Shown here: positions 34,930 through 46,255 of the stretch, in pieces
Layout: each line of letters begins with the position of its first letter
Numbering within the stretch: the first letter of the stretch is position 1
DNA from: Lysobacter arenosi
Lineage (GTDB): Bacteria > Pseudomonadota > Gammaproteobacteria > Xanthomonadales > Xanthomonadaceae
DNA: 64,000 nt
Assembly: GCF_016613475.2 (NCBI RefSeq)
Contig: NZ_CP071517.1
Span: forward strand, 868,001 to 932,000
Reading direction: 5' to 3'
The notes under the pieces: model-generated
What the model was told of the DNA's origin: nothing
Seen by the model: the letters and a program-made list of their open reading frames with translations, nothing else
Database searches by the model: none
Made by a program: the position numbers and the translations under genes

Positions 34930-35442
34930 TCAGGCGTTCTTGTTATGCCCGCGCATCACGCGCTGCTTCTCGCGCTGCCAGTCCTGTTCCTTGCTGGCCT
35001 GGCGTTTGTCGTGTGCCTGCTTGCCCTTGGCAAGGGCGACTTCGCACTTGACCTTGTTGCCCTTCCAGTACAGCGCGGTGGGGACGACGGTGTAGCCGTC
35101 GCGCTGGATGCGGCCGATCAGGTTGTCGATCTCGTGGCGGTGCATCAGCAGCTTGCGGGTGCGGCGCTCTTCGGGGATGACGTGGGTCGAGGCCGAGATC
35201 AGCGGAGTGATCTGCACGCCGTGCAGGAACATCTCGCCGTTACGCACCACGGCGTAGCCTTCGATGATGTTAGCGCGGCCGGCGCGGATCGCCTTCAGCT
35301 CCCAGCCCTGCAGGGATAGCCCGGCCTCGAACTTCTCCTCGAGGAGGTAGTCGTGGCGGGCGCGCTTGTTAAGCGCGATGGTGCCGCCCGCGCCGCCCTT
35401 TCCCTTATCCTTGCCGGTCTTCTTGTTGGAATTCTTGGACAT
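34930..35442 (-). CDS. smpB: SsrA-binding protein SmpB
   Basis: Binds the tRNA-like domain of tmRNA and delivers it to stalled ribosomes. The core is complete: [40 protein letters not shown], then [20 protein letters not shown] and [20 protein letters not shown]. The family C-terminal basic tail [20 protein letters not shown] is present. The N-terminus has an extra 20-residue Lys/Gly-rich extension ([20 protein letters not shown]), giving 170 residues rather than about 160. It is divergent from ratA. The presence of ssrA and smpB within 3 kb is normal for xanthomonads. Confidence 0.97.
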   Translation of the reverse strand: MSKNSNKKTGKDKGKGGAGGTIALNKRARHDYLLEEKFEAGLSLQGWELKAIRAGRANIIEGYAVVRNGEMFLHGVQITPLISASTHVIPEERRTRKLLMHRHEIDNLIGRIQRDGYTVVPTALYWKGNKVKCEVALAKGKQAHDKRQASKEQDWQREKQRVMRGHNKNA

Positions 35443-35516
35443 CGCGCCATTGTCCCCGAACCGGGGCCTGGGCGATACCAGGCCCTAGATCCCAGGCGCG
35501 ACGCCCAGCCCAGACC

Positions 35517-35951
35517 ATGCAGACCATCCGCCGCACCGCCCTTGTCGAACACTCCGCCGCGCGCATGTTCGCGCTGGTCAACGATGTGGCCGCCTATCCG
35601 CGCCGCTTCGACTGGTGCGAGGCCGCGCAGGTGCTGGAGGCCGGGGAGGGTCGCATCGTCGCCCGCCTCGATATCGGATTCGGCGCGCTGCGCACGTGGT
35701 TCACCACCGAAAACACCATGTCGCCGCCACATCACATCGAGCTCAAGCTGGTCGACGGCCCGTTTCGCAGCCTCGGCGGGCGCTGGGAGTTCCATGCCCT
35801 GGACGAGTCGGCCTGCAAGGTCACGCTGACGCTGTCGTTCGAACCGAAGGTCAAGCTGCTCGGTCCGGCGATGGCGATCGGCTTCCAGGGCCTTGCCGAT
35901 CGCATGGTCGACGACTTCATCAAGGTGGCCGACCGCGGCGAGGACGCATGA
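35517..35951 (+). CDS. ratA: RatA/Coq10-like START-domain protein
   Basis: A 144-residue protein of the polyketide cyclase/START family: the opening MQTIRRTALVEHSAARMFAL and VNDVAAYPRRFDWCEAAQVL, then LKLVDGPFRSLGGRWEFHAL and FEPKVKLLGPAMAIGFQGLA match the RatA/YfjG group. In E. coli it was described as an inhibitor of 70S assembly, while the Coq10-like homologues bind ubiquinone; which applies here is unknown. It is divergent from smpB and overlaps rnfH by 4 bp, the standard ratA-rnfH pair next to smpB. Confidence 0.92.
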   Translation: MQTIRRTALVEHSAARMFALVNDVAAYPRRFDWCEAAQVLEAGEGRIVARLDIGFGALRTWFTTENTMSPPHHIELKLVDGPFRSLGGRWEFHALDESACKVTLTLSFEPKVKLLGPAMAIGFQGLADRMVDDFIKVADRGEDA

Positions 35952-36211
35952 AGGTCGAAGTCGTCCGCGCCTGGCCGCGCCGATTCGAAGCGGTGGCGCT
36001 GCAGTTGGACGAGGGCGCTTGCGTCGCAGATGCGCTGCGGGCCGCCGGACTGGCGGACGACCCGGAAACGACCGGCTATGCGGTGTTCGGCGTGCGTGCG
36101 ACTGTCGACACGCGATTGCGCGATGGCGACCGGCTGGAATTGCTCAGGCCGCTGCAGGCGGACCCGAAAGAGTCACGCCGCCGGCGCGCGCAGCAGGTGC
36201 CGCGCAAGTAG
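35948..36211 (+). CDS. rnfH: RnfH-family beta-grasp protein
   Basis: An 87-residue ubiquitin-like beta-grasp protein: MKVEVVRAWPRRFEAVALQL, DEGACVADALRAAGLADDPE and VDTRLRDGDRLELLRPLQAD, then a basic tail, PKESRRRRAQQ, as in the UPF0125/RnfH family. The ATG overlaps the ratA stop codon (ATGA). No rnf genes are nearby; the name reflects family membership only and the function is unproven. Confidence 0.9.
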   Translation: MKVEVVRAWPRRFEAVALQLDEGACVADALRAAGLADDPETTGYAVFGVRATVDTRLRDGDRLELLRPLQADPKESRRRRAQQVPRK

Positions 36212-36255
36212 GGATGGTGGGGCAGGGCAGCGCGGGTACCGCGCTGCGACCGGAC

Positions 36256-36666
36256 TCAGCGCCCGCGGCGCTTGTCCTTTTCCTTGGGCAGGTTGCGGCC
36301 GAACTGCTTCGGCGCGGCCTTGGCCAGATCTTCGTCCTGCTCGGGGAAGTAATCGCCTTCCCACTTGGCCAGGGTGTCGTTCTCGAACCACAGGGTGAGG
36401 TTCTTGACCTCGGTGCGGCCAACGCGGTCGGTGCGCTGGGTCGAGGTGTAGTCCCAACGGTTGTGGTGGAACGGGTCCTCGATCGACGGAGAGCCCAGCA
36501 GCAGGGACACCTGTTGCTTGCTCATGCCGGCCTGCAGCTGGTCGACATTGGCCTTTTCCAGCAGGTTGCCCTGGTAGATCGGCTGCTTGTAGAGGATGCC
36601 GCACCCGCCGGTGACCATGGCGATGGAAAGGACCAACAGGAGCTTGTGCATCGTGTGCTTCGGCAT
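36256..36666 (-). CDS. bamE: Outer-membrane assembly lipoprotein BamE
   Basis: Component of the BAM complex that inserts beta-barrel proteins in the outer membrane. The lipobox is TGGC (Cys22), after a short signal peptide. The mature part contains PIYQGNLLEKANVDQLQAGM, SKQQVSLLLGSPSIEDPFHH then NRWDYTSTQR, the SmpA/OmlA family signature. The tail (APKQFGRNLPKEKDKRRGR) is basic. It is divergent from fur, the omlA-fur arrangement known from Xanthomonas. An internal ATG at residue 6 (MHKLLLV) may be the true start. Confidence 0.95.
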   Translation of the reverse strand: MPKHTMHKLLLVLSIAMVTGGCGILYKQPIYQGNLLEKANVDQLQAGMSKQQVSLLLGSPSIEDPFHHNRWDYTSTQRTDRVGRTEVKNLTLWFENDTLAKWEGDYFPEQDEDLAKAAPKQFGRNLPKEKDKRRGR

Positions 36667-36839
36667 CGGTGTCTACGACAGGCGGATAACGCGGCGATGA
36701 TACACTGAAGCCCGCATCCACCAAGCGCGGACGCGGGCGGCGGGGGGCCGACAGCGTTCATCGGGCGTTCCGGCGCCCGGCGCCAGCCCCCCTCCATGGC
36801 CGCCGCGCCGTCCGGCAAAGCTCGACCCGAGGAAACCAG

Positions 36840-37241
36840 ATGGAATCGCAAGACCTGCGCAATGCCGGACTGAAGGTCACGCATCCGCGCCTGCGGATCC
36901 TGGAACTGCTGGAGCAGTCCAAGCCGCGCCACATGACCGCCGAAGACATCTACCGCCACCTGCTCGAGCACGGCGAGGACATCGGCCTGGCCACGGTCTA
37001 CCGCGTCCTGACCCAGTTCGAGGCCGCCGGCCTGGTGCTCAAGCACAACTTCGAGGCCGGGCAGTCGGTGTACGAACTCGACCGTGGCCATCATCACGAC
37101 CACATGGTCGATGTCGATACCGGCAAGATCACCGAGTTCGAGAGCCCGGAGATCGAGGAACTGCAGCGCAAGATCGCCGCCAAGCACGGTTACGAGATCG
37201 AAGAGCACTCGCTGGTGCTGTACGTGCGCAAGAAGCGCTGA
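36840..37241 (+). CDS. fur: Ferric uptake regulator Fur
   Basis: Fe(II)-dependent repressor of iron acquisition. The 133-residue product has the winged helix (LRNAGLKVTHPRLRILELLE, PRHMTAEDIYRHLLEHGEDI, GLATVYRVLTQFEAAGLVLK) and a C-terminal metal-binding and dimerisation domain with YELDRGHHHDHMVDVDTGKI, where the HHHDH cluster is the classic site. The C-terminal CxxC seen in some Fur proteins is absent, as is usual for the xanthomonad type. It is divergent from bamE. Confidence 0.96.
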   Translation: MESQDLRNAGLKVTHPRLRILELLEQSKPRHMTAEDIYRHLLEHGEDIGLATVYRVLTQFEAAGLVLKHNFEAGQSVYELDRGHHHDHMVDVDTGKITEFESPEIEELQRKIAAKHGYEIEEHSLVLYVRKKR

Positions 37242-37320
37242 GAAGTGAAAGCCAGGCCAAGGCAGGCCTGAAGAGCAAGCATCGCCGCCGTCATGGCGGC
37301 CCATCACAAGGAAGAAGGCC

Positions 37321-37761
37321 ATGCTCAACCAGTTGCTCTGGGCGTTGCTGCTGACTGCGATCACCGTGGTGATGCACAGCTGTTACAGCGCCCTCACCAT
37401 CAAGCAGATCGCCAAGGCGGCGCGACCGCGCGAAGGCCGCTACCTGCATTTCTTCCTGGTCCGGGTGGTTATCGAGCTGATGCTGGTGCACAGCGCCGAA
37501 ACCATCGTGTGGGCATGGTTCTACGAGTGGAAGAACGCCGAGTGGACCTGGAACACCGCGCTCTATTTCTCGGTGGTCAGCTACGCCACGCTCGGTTACG
37601 GCGACGTGCTGCTGCCGCCGGAATGGCGCCTGGTCGGCGCACTGCAGAGCCTCGTCGGCGTGCTGCTGGCGGGCTGGTCGGTGGCCTTGCTGGTGGCCGT
37701 GTTGCAGTCGACGCTGCGCAAGAAGGTCGCCGAGGAGCGGCTTCCCCTGCGCAGGGAGTGA
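37321..37761 (+). CDS. Two-TM potassium-channel-like membrane protein
   Basis: A 146-residue protein with hydrophobic helices near the N-terminus (LLWALLLTAITVVMHSCYSA), a second (FFLVRVVIELMLVHSAETIV) and, after the pore loop YATLGYGDV, a last one (LQSLVGVLLAGWSVALLVAV). The selectivity-filter-like TLGYGD motif marks the ion-channel (Ion_trans_2) family. There is no RCK or cyclic-nucleotide domain. K+ selectivity is inferred from the filter. It lies between fur and recN and is transcribed alone; its stop is 14 bp from the convergent recN stop. Confidence 0.85.
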   Translation: MLNQLLWALLLTAITVVMHSCYSALTIKQIAKAARPREGRYLHFFLVRVVIELMLVHSAETIVWAWFYEWKNAEWTWNTALYFSVVSYATLGYGDVLLPPEWRLVGALQSLVGVLLAGWSVALLVAVLQSTLRKKVAEERLPLRRE

Positions 37762-37774
37762 GTGTTGGCCGACG

Positions 37775-39439
37775 TCAGACGTCGGCCAGCAGGCGCTTGG
37801 CGGCAGCCCGTGCTTCGCGGGTGAGTTCGACGCCGCCGAGCATGCGTGCCAGTTCTTCCTCGCGCTGCTTGGCATTGAGCAGCTGCACCGCGCTCTGGGT
37901 GACGCCTTCGCTGGCTGCCTTGCTGACCCGGTAATGGGCATGACCCTGCGCAGCGACCTGCGGCAGGTGGGTCACGCACAGCACCTGGCGGCTGGCGCCC
38001 AGCGCGCGCAGCTTCTGGCCGACGATCTCGGCCACGGCGCCGCCGATGCCGGTGTCGACTTCGTCGAAGACCATCGTCGGTACCGCGTCCAGTCCCAGCG
38101 CGGCGACTTCGATCGCCAGAGAGATGCGCGACAGTTCGCCGCCGGAGGCGACCTTGCGCAGCGCTCGCGCCGGCTGGCCCGGGTTGGCGGCGACCAGGAA
38201 CTCCACGCGCTCGCCACCCTGCGGGTCGGGGCGGTCGGTCTCGACCGGTTCGACCTGCACGTCGAAGCGGCCGCCGCCCATGCCCAGTTCGGAGATCAGC
38301 GCGGTGGTGCTGGCCGACAGGTTGGCCGCGGCCTCGCGGCGCAGACGGCCGAGTGCGTCGGCAGCCTGGCGCCAGTCGCGACGGGCGGCTTCGATCTCGG
38401 TGTCGAGGCGGGCCAGGCGCGCGCCGGCGCCTTGCAGCGATTCCAGTTCGGCCGCAATCGCATCGCGCTGCGCGCCCAGTTGCTCGGGTGGCACGCGGTG
38501 CTTGCGCGCCAGTTCGTGGATGCGGGTCAGGCGCTGCTCGATCAGCTCCAGCGCCGACGGGTCGAGGTCGAGGTCGCTGCGAACGCGGTCGAGCAGGGCA
38601 AGGGCTTCGTCGACCTGGATCGCGGCCGCATCGAGCATCGCGTCGACATCGCCCAGGCGCGGCTCGTGTTCCACCACACGCTGCAGGTCGCTGCGAACCT
38701 GTTGCAGGCTGCGCGAGAGCGAGGGGCCTTCCTCGCCACCGAGGTGGGCGAATGCACCTTCGCAGGCGGCAATCAGGTCGGCCGCATGGGCATGGCGGCG
38801 ATGGTCGTCCTGCAGGCGCGCGATGGCGTCGGCCTCGAGGTCTTCGCGATCCAGTTCGCCATGCTGGTGTTCGAGCCAGCTGATGCGGTCGGAGACATCG
38901 CCCTTGGCCGACAGTTCGTCGCGCTCGGTCAGCAATGCGCTCCAGCGAGTCGCCGCGGCGCCGACGGCGCCCAGTTCGGCCTGGGTACGGCCGAAGGCAT
39001 CCAGCAGCGCCAGCTGGCTGGGGCGCGACAGCAGCGCCTGGTGCTCGTGCTGGCCATGGATCTCGACCAGCAGGGTGGACAGCTCGCTCAGCTGGCCCAG
39101 CGTGACCGGGCGGCCGTTGACCCAGGCGCGCGAGCCGCCGTCGGCGCGGATCACGCGCCGGATCTGGCAGGCGTCGTCCTCGTCCAGCTCGTTGTCGCGC
39201 AGCCAGGCACGGGCCAGCGGGACGTCGTCGAGGCTGAAGCCGGCGACCAGCTCGGCGCGGTCGGCGCCGTGGCGGACGACGCCGCTGTCGGCACGCAGGC
39301 CGGAGATCAGGCCCAGCGCGTCGACCAGCAACGACTTGCCGGCGCCGGTCTCGCCGGAGATGACGGTCAGGCCGGGACCGAAACCGAGCTCGGCTTCACT
39401 GACCACGGCGAACTGCTTGAGGGAGAGGTGGACGAGCAT
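37775..39439 (-). CDS. recN: DNA repair ATPase RecN
   Basis: SMC-like ATPase of double-strand-break repair. The 554-residue protein starts at MLVHLSLKQFAVVSEAELGF with Walker A GETGAGKSL. Two long coiled-coil arms occupy the middle, and the C-terminal half carries the ABC signature KVASGGELSRISLAIEVA and the Walker B region TMVFDEVDTGIGGAVAEIVG, followed by VLCVTHLPQVAAQGHAHY. All of this is diagnostic. The ATG at 39439 directly precedes the conserved start; readings upstream extend into the hrcA promoter region and are not used. Divergent from hrcA. Confidence 0.96.
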   Translation of the reverse strand: MLVHLSLKQFAVVSEAELGFGPGLTVISGETGAGKSLLVDALGLISGLRADSGVVRHGADRAELVAGFSLDDVPLARAWLRDNELDEDDACQIRRVIRADGGSRAWVNGRPVTLGQLSELSTLLVEIHGQHEHQALLSRPSQLALLDAFGRTQAELGAVGAAATRWSALLTERDELSAKGDVSDRISWLEHQHGELDREDLEADAIARLQDDHRRHAHAADLIAACEGAFAHLGGEEGPSLSRSLQQVRSDLQRVVEHEPRLGDVDAMLDAAAIQVDEALALLDRVRSDLDLDPSALELIEQRLTRIHELARKHRVPPEQLGAQRDAIAAELESLQGAGARLARLDTEIEAARRDWRQAADALGRLRREAAANLSASTTALISELGMGGGRFDVQVEPVETDRPDPQGGERVEFLVAANPGQPARALRKVASGGELSRISLAIEVAALGLDAVPTMVFDEVDTGIGGAVAEIVGQKLRALGASRQVLCVTHLPQVAAQGHAHYRVSKAASEGVTQSAVQLLNAKQREEELARMLGGVELTREARAAAKRLLADV

Positions 39440-39571
39440 GGAGCGCGATTGTGCCTTGTGTCGGTTGCGGCGTGATAGCGGGGGAGCGTCTCGCAGGTTC
39501 AGATCTGCGGCATCGGCCGCAATGGCCGGCGCCGAAAACCCTTGCACCGGATCGGGCCGCGACCTATCAAT

Positions 39572-40636
39572 ATGCCCGTCATGAACCGCAAACCTGCCGA
39601 TCCCAGCCTCGACCCGCGTGCACGGCAGCTGTTGCGCACCCTGATCGGCCGCTACATCAACAGCGGCGAGCCGATCGGCTCGCAGACGCTGGCGCGGCAC
39701 GCCGGGCTGGACGTCAGCGCGGCGACCATCCGCAACATCCTGGCCGACCTGGAAGACGCCGGCCTGCTCAGCGCGCCCCACAGCTCGGCCGGACGCGTCC
39801 CGACGCCCCAGGGCTACCGCCTGTTCGTCGACTCGCTGCTGCAGGTGCGGCCACTGCCGGACTCCGACCTAGCCCGCCTGCGCGGCGAGCTACCGGCCGG
39901 TTCCGGCACCCAGGCCCTGCTCGGCAGCGCCTCGGAGCTGCTGTCGGCGATGACCCACTTCGTCGGCGTGGTCAGCGTGCCGCGGCGCGAGCAGTTCGCC
40001 TTCCGCCGCATCGATTTCGTGCCGCTCGACGGCGCGCGTGTGCTGGCGATCCTGGTGTTCGCCGACAACGAAGTGCAGAACCGGATCGTGCAGACCCGTC
40101 GCCCGTTCGACAGTGGCGAGCTCGAGCGCGTGGCCAACTACCTGAACGCCCACTTCGCCGGGCGCACCGTGGCCGACATCCGCGCCACCCTGCTGCGCGA
40201 GCTACGCACCGCCCAGACCGAGATGCAGTCACTGCTGACGCAGTCGGTCGAGCTGGCCGAGCAGGCGCTGGCGCCGGGCGGCGACGACATGGTGCTGGCC
40301 GGACAGACCCGCCTGATGGGGCTGCAGGAACTGGCCGACCTGGACCGCCTGCGCGACCTGTTCGACGCCTTCGCCCGCAAGCGCGAGATCCTGCAGCTGC
40401 TCGAACGCACGGTGCAGGCGCCCGGCGTACGCATTTTCATTGGCGAGGAGACCGGCCTGGCGCCGCTGGAAGGGATGTCGCTGGTCACCGCCCCGTACGT
40501 TGCCGGCGGTGGCAGTGGCCAGGTACTGGGCGTCCTGGGGGTGATCGGGCCGACCCGGATGGCGTACGACCGCGTGATTCCAGTGGTCCAGGCCGCCGCC
40601 GACGCGCTCGGGGCTGCCATCCACTCCGAGTCCTGA
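39572..40636 (+). CDS. hrcA: Heat-inducible transcription repressor HrcA
   Basis: Winged-helix repressor that binds CIRCE operators and is activated by GroEL. The protein (354 residues from this start) has DPRARQLLRTLIGRYINSGE, PIGSQTLARHAGLDVSAATI, RNILADLEDAGLLSAPHSSA, then GRVPTPQGYRLFVD, the diagnostic DNA-binding region. The C-terminal domain contains VRIFIGEETGLAPLEGMSLV and GVIGPTRMAYDRVIPVV. ATGs at 39572 and 39581 are both plausible; a TTGCAC-17-TATCAA promoter-like match ends at 39570, which favours the second one if real. It heads the hrcA-grpE-dnaK-dnaJ cluster. No CIRCE inverted repeat is seen in the cluster. Confidence 0.95.
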   Translation: MPVMNRKPADPSLDPRARQLLRTLIGRYINSGEPIGSQTLARHAGLDVSAATIRNILADLEDAGLLSAPHSSAGRVPTPQGYRLFVDSLLQVRPLPDSDLARLRGELPAGSGTQALLGSASELLSAMTHFVGVVSVPRREQFAFRRIDFVPLDGARVLAILVFADNEVQNRIVQTRRPFDSGELERVANYLNAHFAGRTVADIRATLLRELRTAQTEMQSLLTQSVELAEQALAPGGDDMVLAGQTRLMGLQELADLDRLRDLFDAFARKREILQLLERTVQAPGVRIFIGEETGLAPLEGMSLVTAPYVAGGGSGQVLGVLGVIGPTRMAYDRVIPVVQAAADALGAAIHSES

Positions 40637-40721
40637 GGGACCCGGACCCGCCGCTGCCGGGACGGGGACAGCCCCTGGCCGGCCGGAACGGCGCCTGGCC
40701 GTCGCCAACGGCGCAGTTCGT

Positions 40722-40747
40722 CTTGAAACCTCGCGGGGCGGCCCCAT
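40722..40747 (+). promoter_or_regulatory. Sigma-32 heat-shock promoter of grpE
   Basis: CTTGAAA, 13-bp spacer, CCCCAT, a near-perfect match to the RpoH consensus (CTTGAAA-N11-16-CCCCATNT). It lies 73 bp before the grpE start, between hrcA and grpE. Confidence 0.88.
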
Positions 40748-40819
40748 TGCTGCCCTGTCGCGCCTTGAGCGCGGATTTCCGAATTGTTTGGCGCCCTTGG
40801 CGCAGGGATGGAGCACCGC

Positions 40820-41350
40820 ATGACCCAGATCGATCCGCAAGACACCCCCGACAACGACACCCTGGACCTTGCCAACGACGCCGACGGCGGCGATTCGCTG
40901 GCCGCGCAACTGCAGGCCGCCCGCGCCGAGCTGACGCAGCTGCGTGAGGATTCGCTGCGCGAACGCGCCGAACTCGAGAACCAGCGCAAGCGCATGGCCC
41001 GCGATATCGACATGGCGCGCAAGTTCGCCAACGAGCGCGTCCTTGGCGACCTGCTGCCGGTGATCGACAGCCTCGAGGCCGGCCTCACCATCCAGGCCGA
41101 CACCGCCCAGCACCTGCGTGAAGGCATGGAGCTGACCCTGCGCCAGCTGCTCAAGGTCGTCTCCGACAACGGCCTGGTCGCGATCGACCCGGTCGGCAAG
41201 GCCTTCAACCCGGAGCACCACCAGGCGATGAGCATGGTCGAGAGCGCCGGGCATGCGCCGGGCGACGTGGTCCAGGTCTACCAGAAGGGCTGGCTGCTCA
41301 ACGACCGCCTGCTGCGCCCTGCGCTGGTGGTGGTGGCCAAGCACGACTGA
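40820..41350 (+). CDS. grpE: Nucleotide exchange factor GrpE
   Basis: Exchanges ADP for ATP on DnaK. A disordered acidic N-terminus (DPQDTPDNDTLDLANDADGG) leads to a long coiled coil (LQAARAELTQLREDSLRERA, ELENQRKRMARDIDMARKFA). The conserved beta domain FNPEHHQAMSMVESAGHAPG, DVVQVYQKGWLLNDRLLRPA, LVVVAK is complete. The ATG at 40820 has GGATGGA 6-12 bases before it. The start at 40808 (MEHRM) is a possible alternative. It is expressed from its own sigma-32 promoter. Confidence 0.95.
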   Translation: MTQIDPQDTPDNDTLDLANDADGGDSLAAQLQAARAELTQLREDSLRERAELENQRKRMARDIDMARKFANERVLGDLLPVIDSLEAGLTIQADTAQHLREGMELTLRQLLKVVSDNGLVAIDPVGKAFNPEHHQAMSMVESAGHAPGDVVQVYQKGWLLNDRLLRPALVVVAKHD

Positions 41351-41399
41351 ACGATCGGGGCAGGGCAGCGCCAGGCGAGCGACTTTGCCAACGCGGTCG

Positions 41400-41428
41400 C
41401 TTGAAGAGGCAACCGCCGGCCCCCAGAT
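41400..41428 (+). promoter_or_regulatory. Sigma-32 heat-shock promoter of dnaK
   Basis: CTTGAAG, 14-bp spacer, CCCCAGAT resembles the RpoH consensus with one change in each box. It lies 68 bp upstream of the dnaK start, a normal distance. Confidence 0.8.
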
Positions 41429-41496
41429 AACGCACATCGGCGCCACCACAGATTCGGCGCCACACCATTTCAAGCATTAGCGAGGGAGCTACACAC

Positions 41497-43407
<1,911 letters not shown>

Positions 43408-43577
43408 GGCGGAACTGGTAACCGGGAACGGGGAGCCGGAATGAGGACAGCGCAGCCAACGGCAGTGCTTCCGCGACCGGTTCCCCTTTCTTGCGTCCAT
43501 GCCCATGCAGGCGTGGACCACGCGGTCCTTCGCTTTGACGTTTCCCCCTTACCGAGTCACCGAGTCAACCCCGGCAA

Positions 43578-44702
43578 ATGAGCAAGCGCGATTACTACGA
43601 AGTCCTGGGCGTGGCCCGTGACGCCAGCGACGAAGACCTGAAGAAGGCCTACCGTCGCTGCGCGATGAAATACCACCCGGACCGCAATCCGGGTGACGCC
43701 GCTTCCGAAGCGTCGTTCAAGGAGTGCAAGGAAGCCTACGAGGTCCTGACCGACGGCAATCGCCGTCGCGCCTACGACCAGCACGGCCACGCTGCCTTCG
43801 AGCACGGCATGGGCGGTGGTGGTGGTGCCGGCTACGCCGACATGGGCGATATCTTCGGCGACATCTTCGGCAACATCTTTGGCGGAGGCGGCGCTGCGCG
43901 CGGCCCGCGTCGCGGTGCCGACATCGGCTACGTGATGGAGCTGACGCTGGAAGAGGCGGTTGGCGGCATCGAGAAGACGATCGAGATCCCGACCCTCGAC
44001 GAGTGCGACACCTGCGACGGCACCGGCTCGGCCGACGGCAACCTCGAGACCTGCTCGACCTGCCAGGGTCGTGGCCAGGTGCGGTTCCAGCGCGGCATCT
44101 TCTCGATGCAGCAGGCCTGCCCGCACTGCGGCGGCCGCGGCAAGACCATCGCCAACCCGTGTGGCGACTGCAATGGCCAGGGGCGCGTGGAGCGCACCAA
44201 GACCTTGCAGGTGAAGATTCCCGCCGGCGTCGACAACGGCGATCGCATCCGCCTCACCGGCGAAGGCGAAGCGGGACCCGCCGGTTCGCCGCCGGGCGAC
44301 CTGTACGTCGACGTGCGCGTGCGCGAGCACGAGATCTTCCAGCGCGACGGTGACGACCTGCATTGCGAAGTGCCGGTGCGCATTTCACAGGCTGCCCTGG
44401 GCGACACGATCCGTGTGCCTACGCTGGATGGCGACGTCGAGCTGCGCATTCCGGCCGAGAGCCAGACCGGAAAGCTGTTCCGCCTGCGCGACAAGGGCGT
44501 CAAATCGGTGCGCAGCCGCGCGCCGGGCGACCTGTATTGCAGGATCGTGGTCGAAACGCCGGTCAACCTGACCCCCGAGCAGCGCGAGCTGCTGGAGAAG
44601 TTCGAAGCGACCTTTGTCGGGGAGGGAGCCCGCCGCCATTCACCGCGCGCGTCCACCTTTCTGGACGGGGTGAAGGGCTTCTGGGATCGCATGACGTCCT
44701 GA
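43578..44702 (+). CDS. dnaJ: Co-chaperone DnaJ (Hsp40)
   Basis: A 374-residue protein that stimulates DnaK ATPase. The J domain (about 1-70) has the HPD motif in [13 protein letters not shown]; a Gly/Phe-rich linker follows ([20 protein letters not shown]). The zinc domain has four CxxCxGxG repeats: [32 protein letters not shown]. The C-terminal substrate domain follows ([20 protein letters not shown]). The 3' end overlaps by 63 bp with the convergent GST-like gene. The spacing to dnaK (170 bp) has no clear terminator, so readthrough is likely. Confidence 0.98.
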   Translation: MSKRDYYEVLGVARDASDEDLKKAYRRCAMKYHPDRNPGDAASEASFKECKEAYEVLTDGNRRRAYDQHGHAAFEHGMGGGGGAGYADMGDIFGDIFGNIFGGGGAARGPRRGADIGYVMELTLEEAVGGIEKTIEIPTLDECDTCDGTGSADGNLETCSTCQGRGQVRFQRGIFSMQQACPHCGGRGKTIANPCGDCNGQGRVERTKTLQVKIPAGVDNGDRIRLTGEGEAGPAGSPPGDLYVDVRVREHEIFQRDGDDLHCEVPVRISQAALGDTIRVPTLDGDVELRIPAESQTGKLFRLRDKGVKSVRSRAPGDLYCRIVVETPVNLTPEQRELLEKFEATFVGEGARRHSPRASTFLDGVKGFWDRMTS

Positions 44703-45434
44703 GCCTGGGTGGGAGTGGCTTGCAACGAGCCGCTCCCGCCACCGCAGCAGATCCTCGAATTCCGTGGCCAGCGCCGCATCGCTCCAGCAGCGGCGCGTGG
44801 CCGGGCCCAGTGGTGGCTTGATCTTCGCGGCGGGCGCGATGCCCTCCAGCACGACGGCCATGGTTATGTCGGCGTAGCTGAAGCTGCCCAGCAGGTAATC
44901 GCAACCCGACGCTTGAAGTCCCGCACGCGTGCGCTCCATTGCGATCCGCAGCGATCCCGGCACCAGCAAATGCCGGTATTTGCGATCGAGGCGCCGCGCG
45001 GCGTCGCGGGCGACGAAGCGCAATGGTTGCCGCAGCGGCTGCGGAAGCACCGAAGCAGACGCCTCATCGAGCGCGTTCGGATCGGCCAGCACGCAACTCA
45101 CGACGCGGCTGCGCGCTTCGGCTAGCGCCGCCTCGCTCAGTTCGTTCCACGGCGCGATCGCGTCGAAGTCGCCGAGCCGGTCGTCGCCGGCCGAAGCGGC
45201 GGCGAAGCGGGCGATGTCCCACGAGCCGCGAATCACCTCTGAACCAGCCAGCAGGACGGGCACCGACACCGTCCCCGTCCATTGCCGCATCCGCCAGCGC
45301 AGCCAGGGTTCGCTCAACGTGGGCGTGTACTCGCGGTAGGCGAAGTCGACAGCGCAGACCTGCAGCGCCCAGCGTGCTTTCTGCGTCCACGGCGAGAAGG
45401 CTTCGCCAATCAGTAGTGCCTGGGGTGACGACAC
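44640..45434 (-). CDS. Glutathione S-transferase-like protein
   Basis: 264 residues from a GTG start at 45434, chosen because GGAG lies 9 bases before it and conserved sequence starts right after ([20 protein letters not shown]). This GST N-terminal thioredoxin-like domain includes [20 protein letters not shown] (the cis-Pro region VPVL). The C-terminal helical domain reads [20 protein letters not shown], a typical GST N-capping box. The substrate is unknown. The last 20 codons overlap the 3' end of dnaJ on the opposite strand. An in-frame ATG upstream (45479) has no ribosome binding site. Confidence 0.8.
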   Translation of the reverse strand: MSSPQALLIGEAFSPWTQKARWALQVCAVDFAYREYTPTLSEPWLRWRMRQWTGTVSVPVLLAGSEVIRGSWDIARFAAASAGDDRLGDFDAIAPWNELSEAALAEARSRVVSCVLADPNALDEASASVLPQPLRQPLRFVARDAARRLDRKYRHLLVPGSLRIAMERTRAGLQASGCDYLLGSFSYADITMAVVLEGIAPAAKIKPPLGPATRRCWSDAALATEFEDLLRWRERLVASHSHPGSGRHAIPEALHPVQKGGRAR

Positions 45435-45535
45435 GGTCGTGCTCCGGCATGGACGCTGGCGGATTATTACCATTCGCAATCGCCATTCGGACAGTTCGCT
45501 TGTCCACGCGGCCGTGTTGCGATTAGCCTGCGCGC

Positions 45536-46255
45536 ATGAATGAATCGAATCCGCCCGTCCGCGTGCTGATCCACGGCGTCACCGGCCGCATGGGCCAGGC
45601 CCTGCTGCGGCTTGCCGCCGAGCGCGACGATATCGTCGTGGTTGCCGCGGTGTCGCGCTCGCAACCTTCGCAACGCGTGGTCGATGGCGTGCCGCATTTC
45701 GCCGCGGCGGAACTGCCGGGCGTGCCGCCGTTCGATGTCGCCATCGATTTCAGCCTGCCGCAGGGTTTCGACGCGATCCTCGATCTGTGCGCGCACCGTG
45801 GGGCGGCGCTCGTCTCGGGCACGACCGGTCTGGAAGACGCACAGCGCCATGCCCTGGATTCGGCCGCCGGGCGCATCGCGCTGCTGTGGGCGGCGAACTT
45901 CAGCCTCGGCGTGGCGGTGCTCAGCGAACTTGTCGAGCGGGCCGCGGCCGCGCTGCCCGGCTGGGATTGCGACATCGTCGAATCGCATCACGTGCACAAG
46001 AAGGACGCGCCGTCGGGCACGGCCCTGGCATTGGGTGCGAGCGCGGAGCAGGGCGGGGCACAGCCGCGCTACGCCTCGCTGCGCGCCGGCGACATCGTCG
46101 GTGAGCACCTGGTGCAGTTCGCCGCGCCAGGCGAGCGCATCGAGCTGGTGCACCGGGCGACCAACCGCGACATCTTCGCCCGCGGCGCGTTGCATGCAGC
46201 GGCCAGGCTGGCGGCGAAGGCGCCCGGTCAGTACCGCCTGCGTGATTTGCTCTGA
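45536..46255 (+). CDS. dapB: 4-hydroxy-tetrahydrodipicolinate reductase
   Basis: NAD(P)H-dependent step of lysine/diaminopimelate synthesis. The 239-residue product has the Rossmann motif VLIHGVTGRMGQALLRLAAE, the substrate segment ANFSLGVAVLSELVERAAAA and the catalytic ESHHVHKKDAPSGTALALG, where the H-H-x-H-K-K-D-A-P-S-G-T-A signature is complete. It is a little shorter than the usual 265-270 residues because the middle loop is compact. It lies before carA in the conserved dapB-carA-carB order, with a 281-bp gap to carA. Confidence 0.96.
   Translation: MNESNPPVRVLIHGVTGRMGQALLRLAAERDDIVVVAAVSRSQPSQRVVDGVPHFAAAELPGVPPFDVAIDFSLPQGFDAILDLCAHRGAALVSGTTGLEDAQRHALDSAAGRIALLWAANFSLGVAVLSELVERAAAALPGWDCDIVESHHVHKKDAPSGTALALGASAEQGGAQPRYASLRAGDIVGEHLVQFAAPGERIELVHRATNRDIFARGALHAAARLAAKAPGQYRLRDLL

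Noticed and set aside
39542..39570. TTGCAC-17-TATCAA as hrcA promoter
   Set aside because: A good match in sequence, but it would place transcription start at or after the first plausible ATG; kept only as a remark in the hrcA entry.
37934..39584. Plus-strand long readings opposite recN
   Set aside because: Composition is typical of antisense readings in GC-rich DNA, while recN on the minus strand has all expected motifs.
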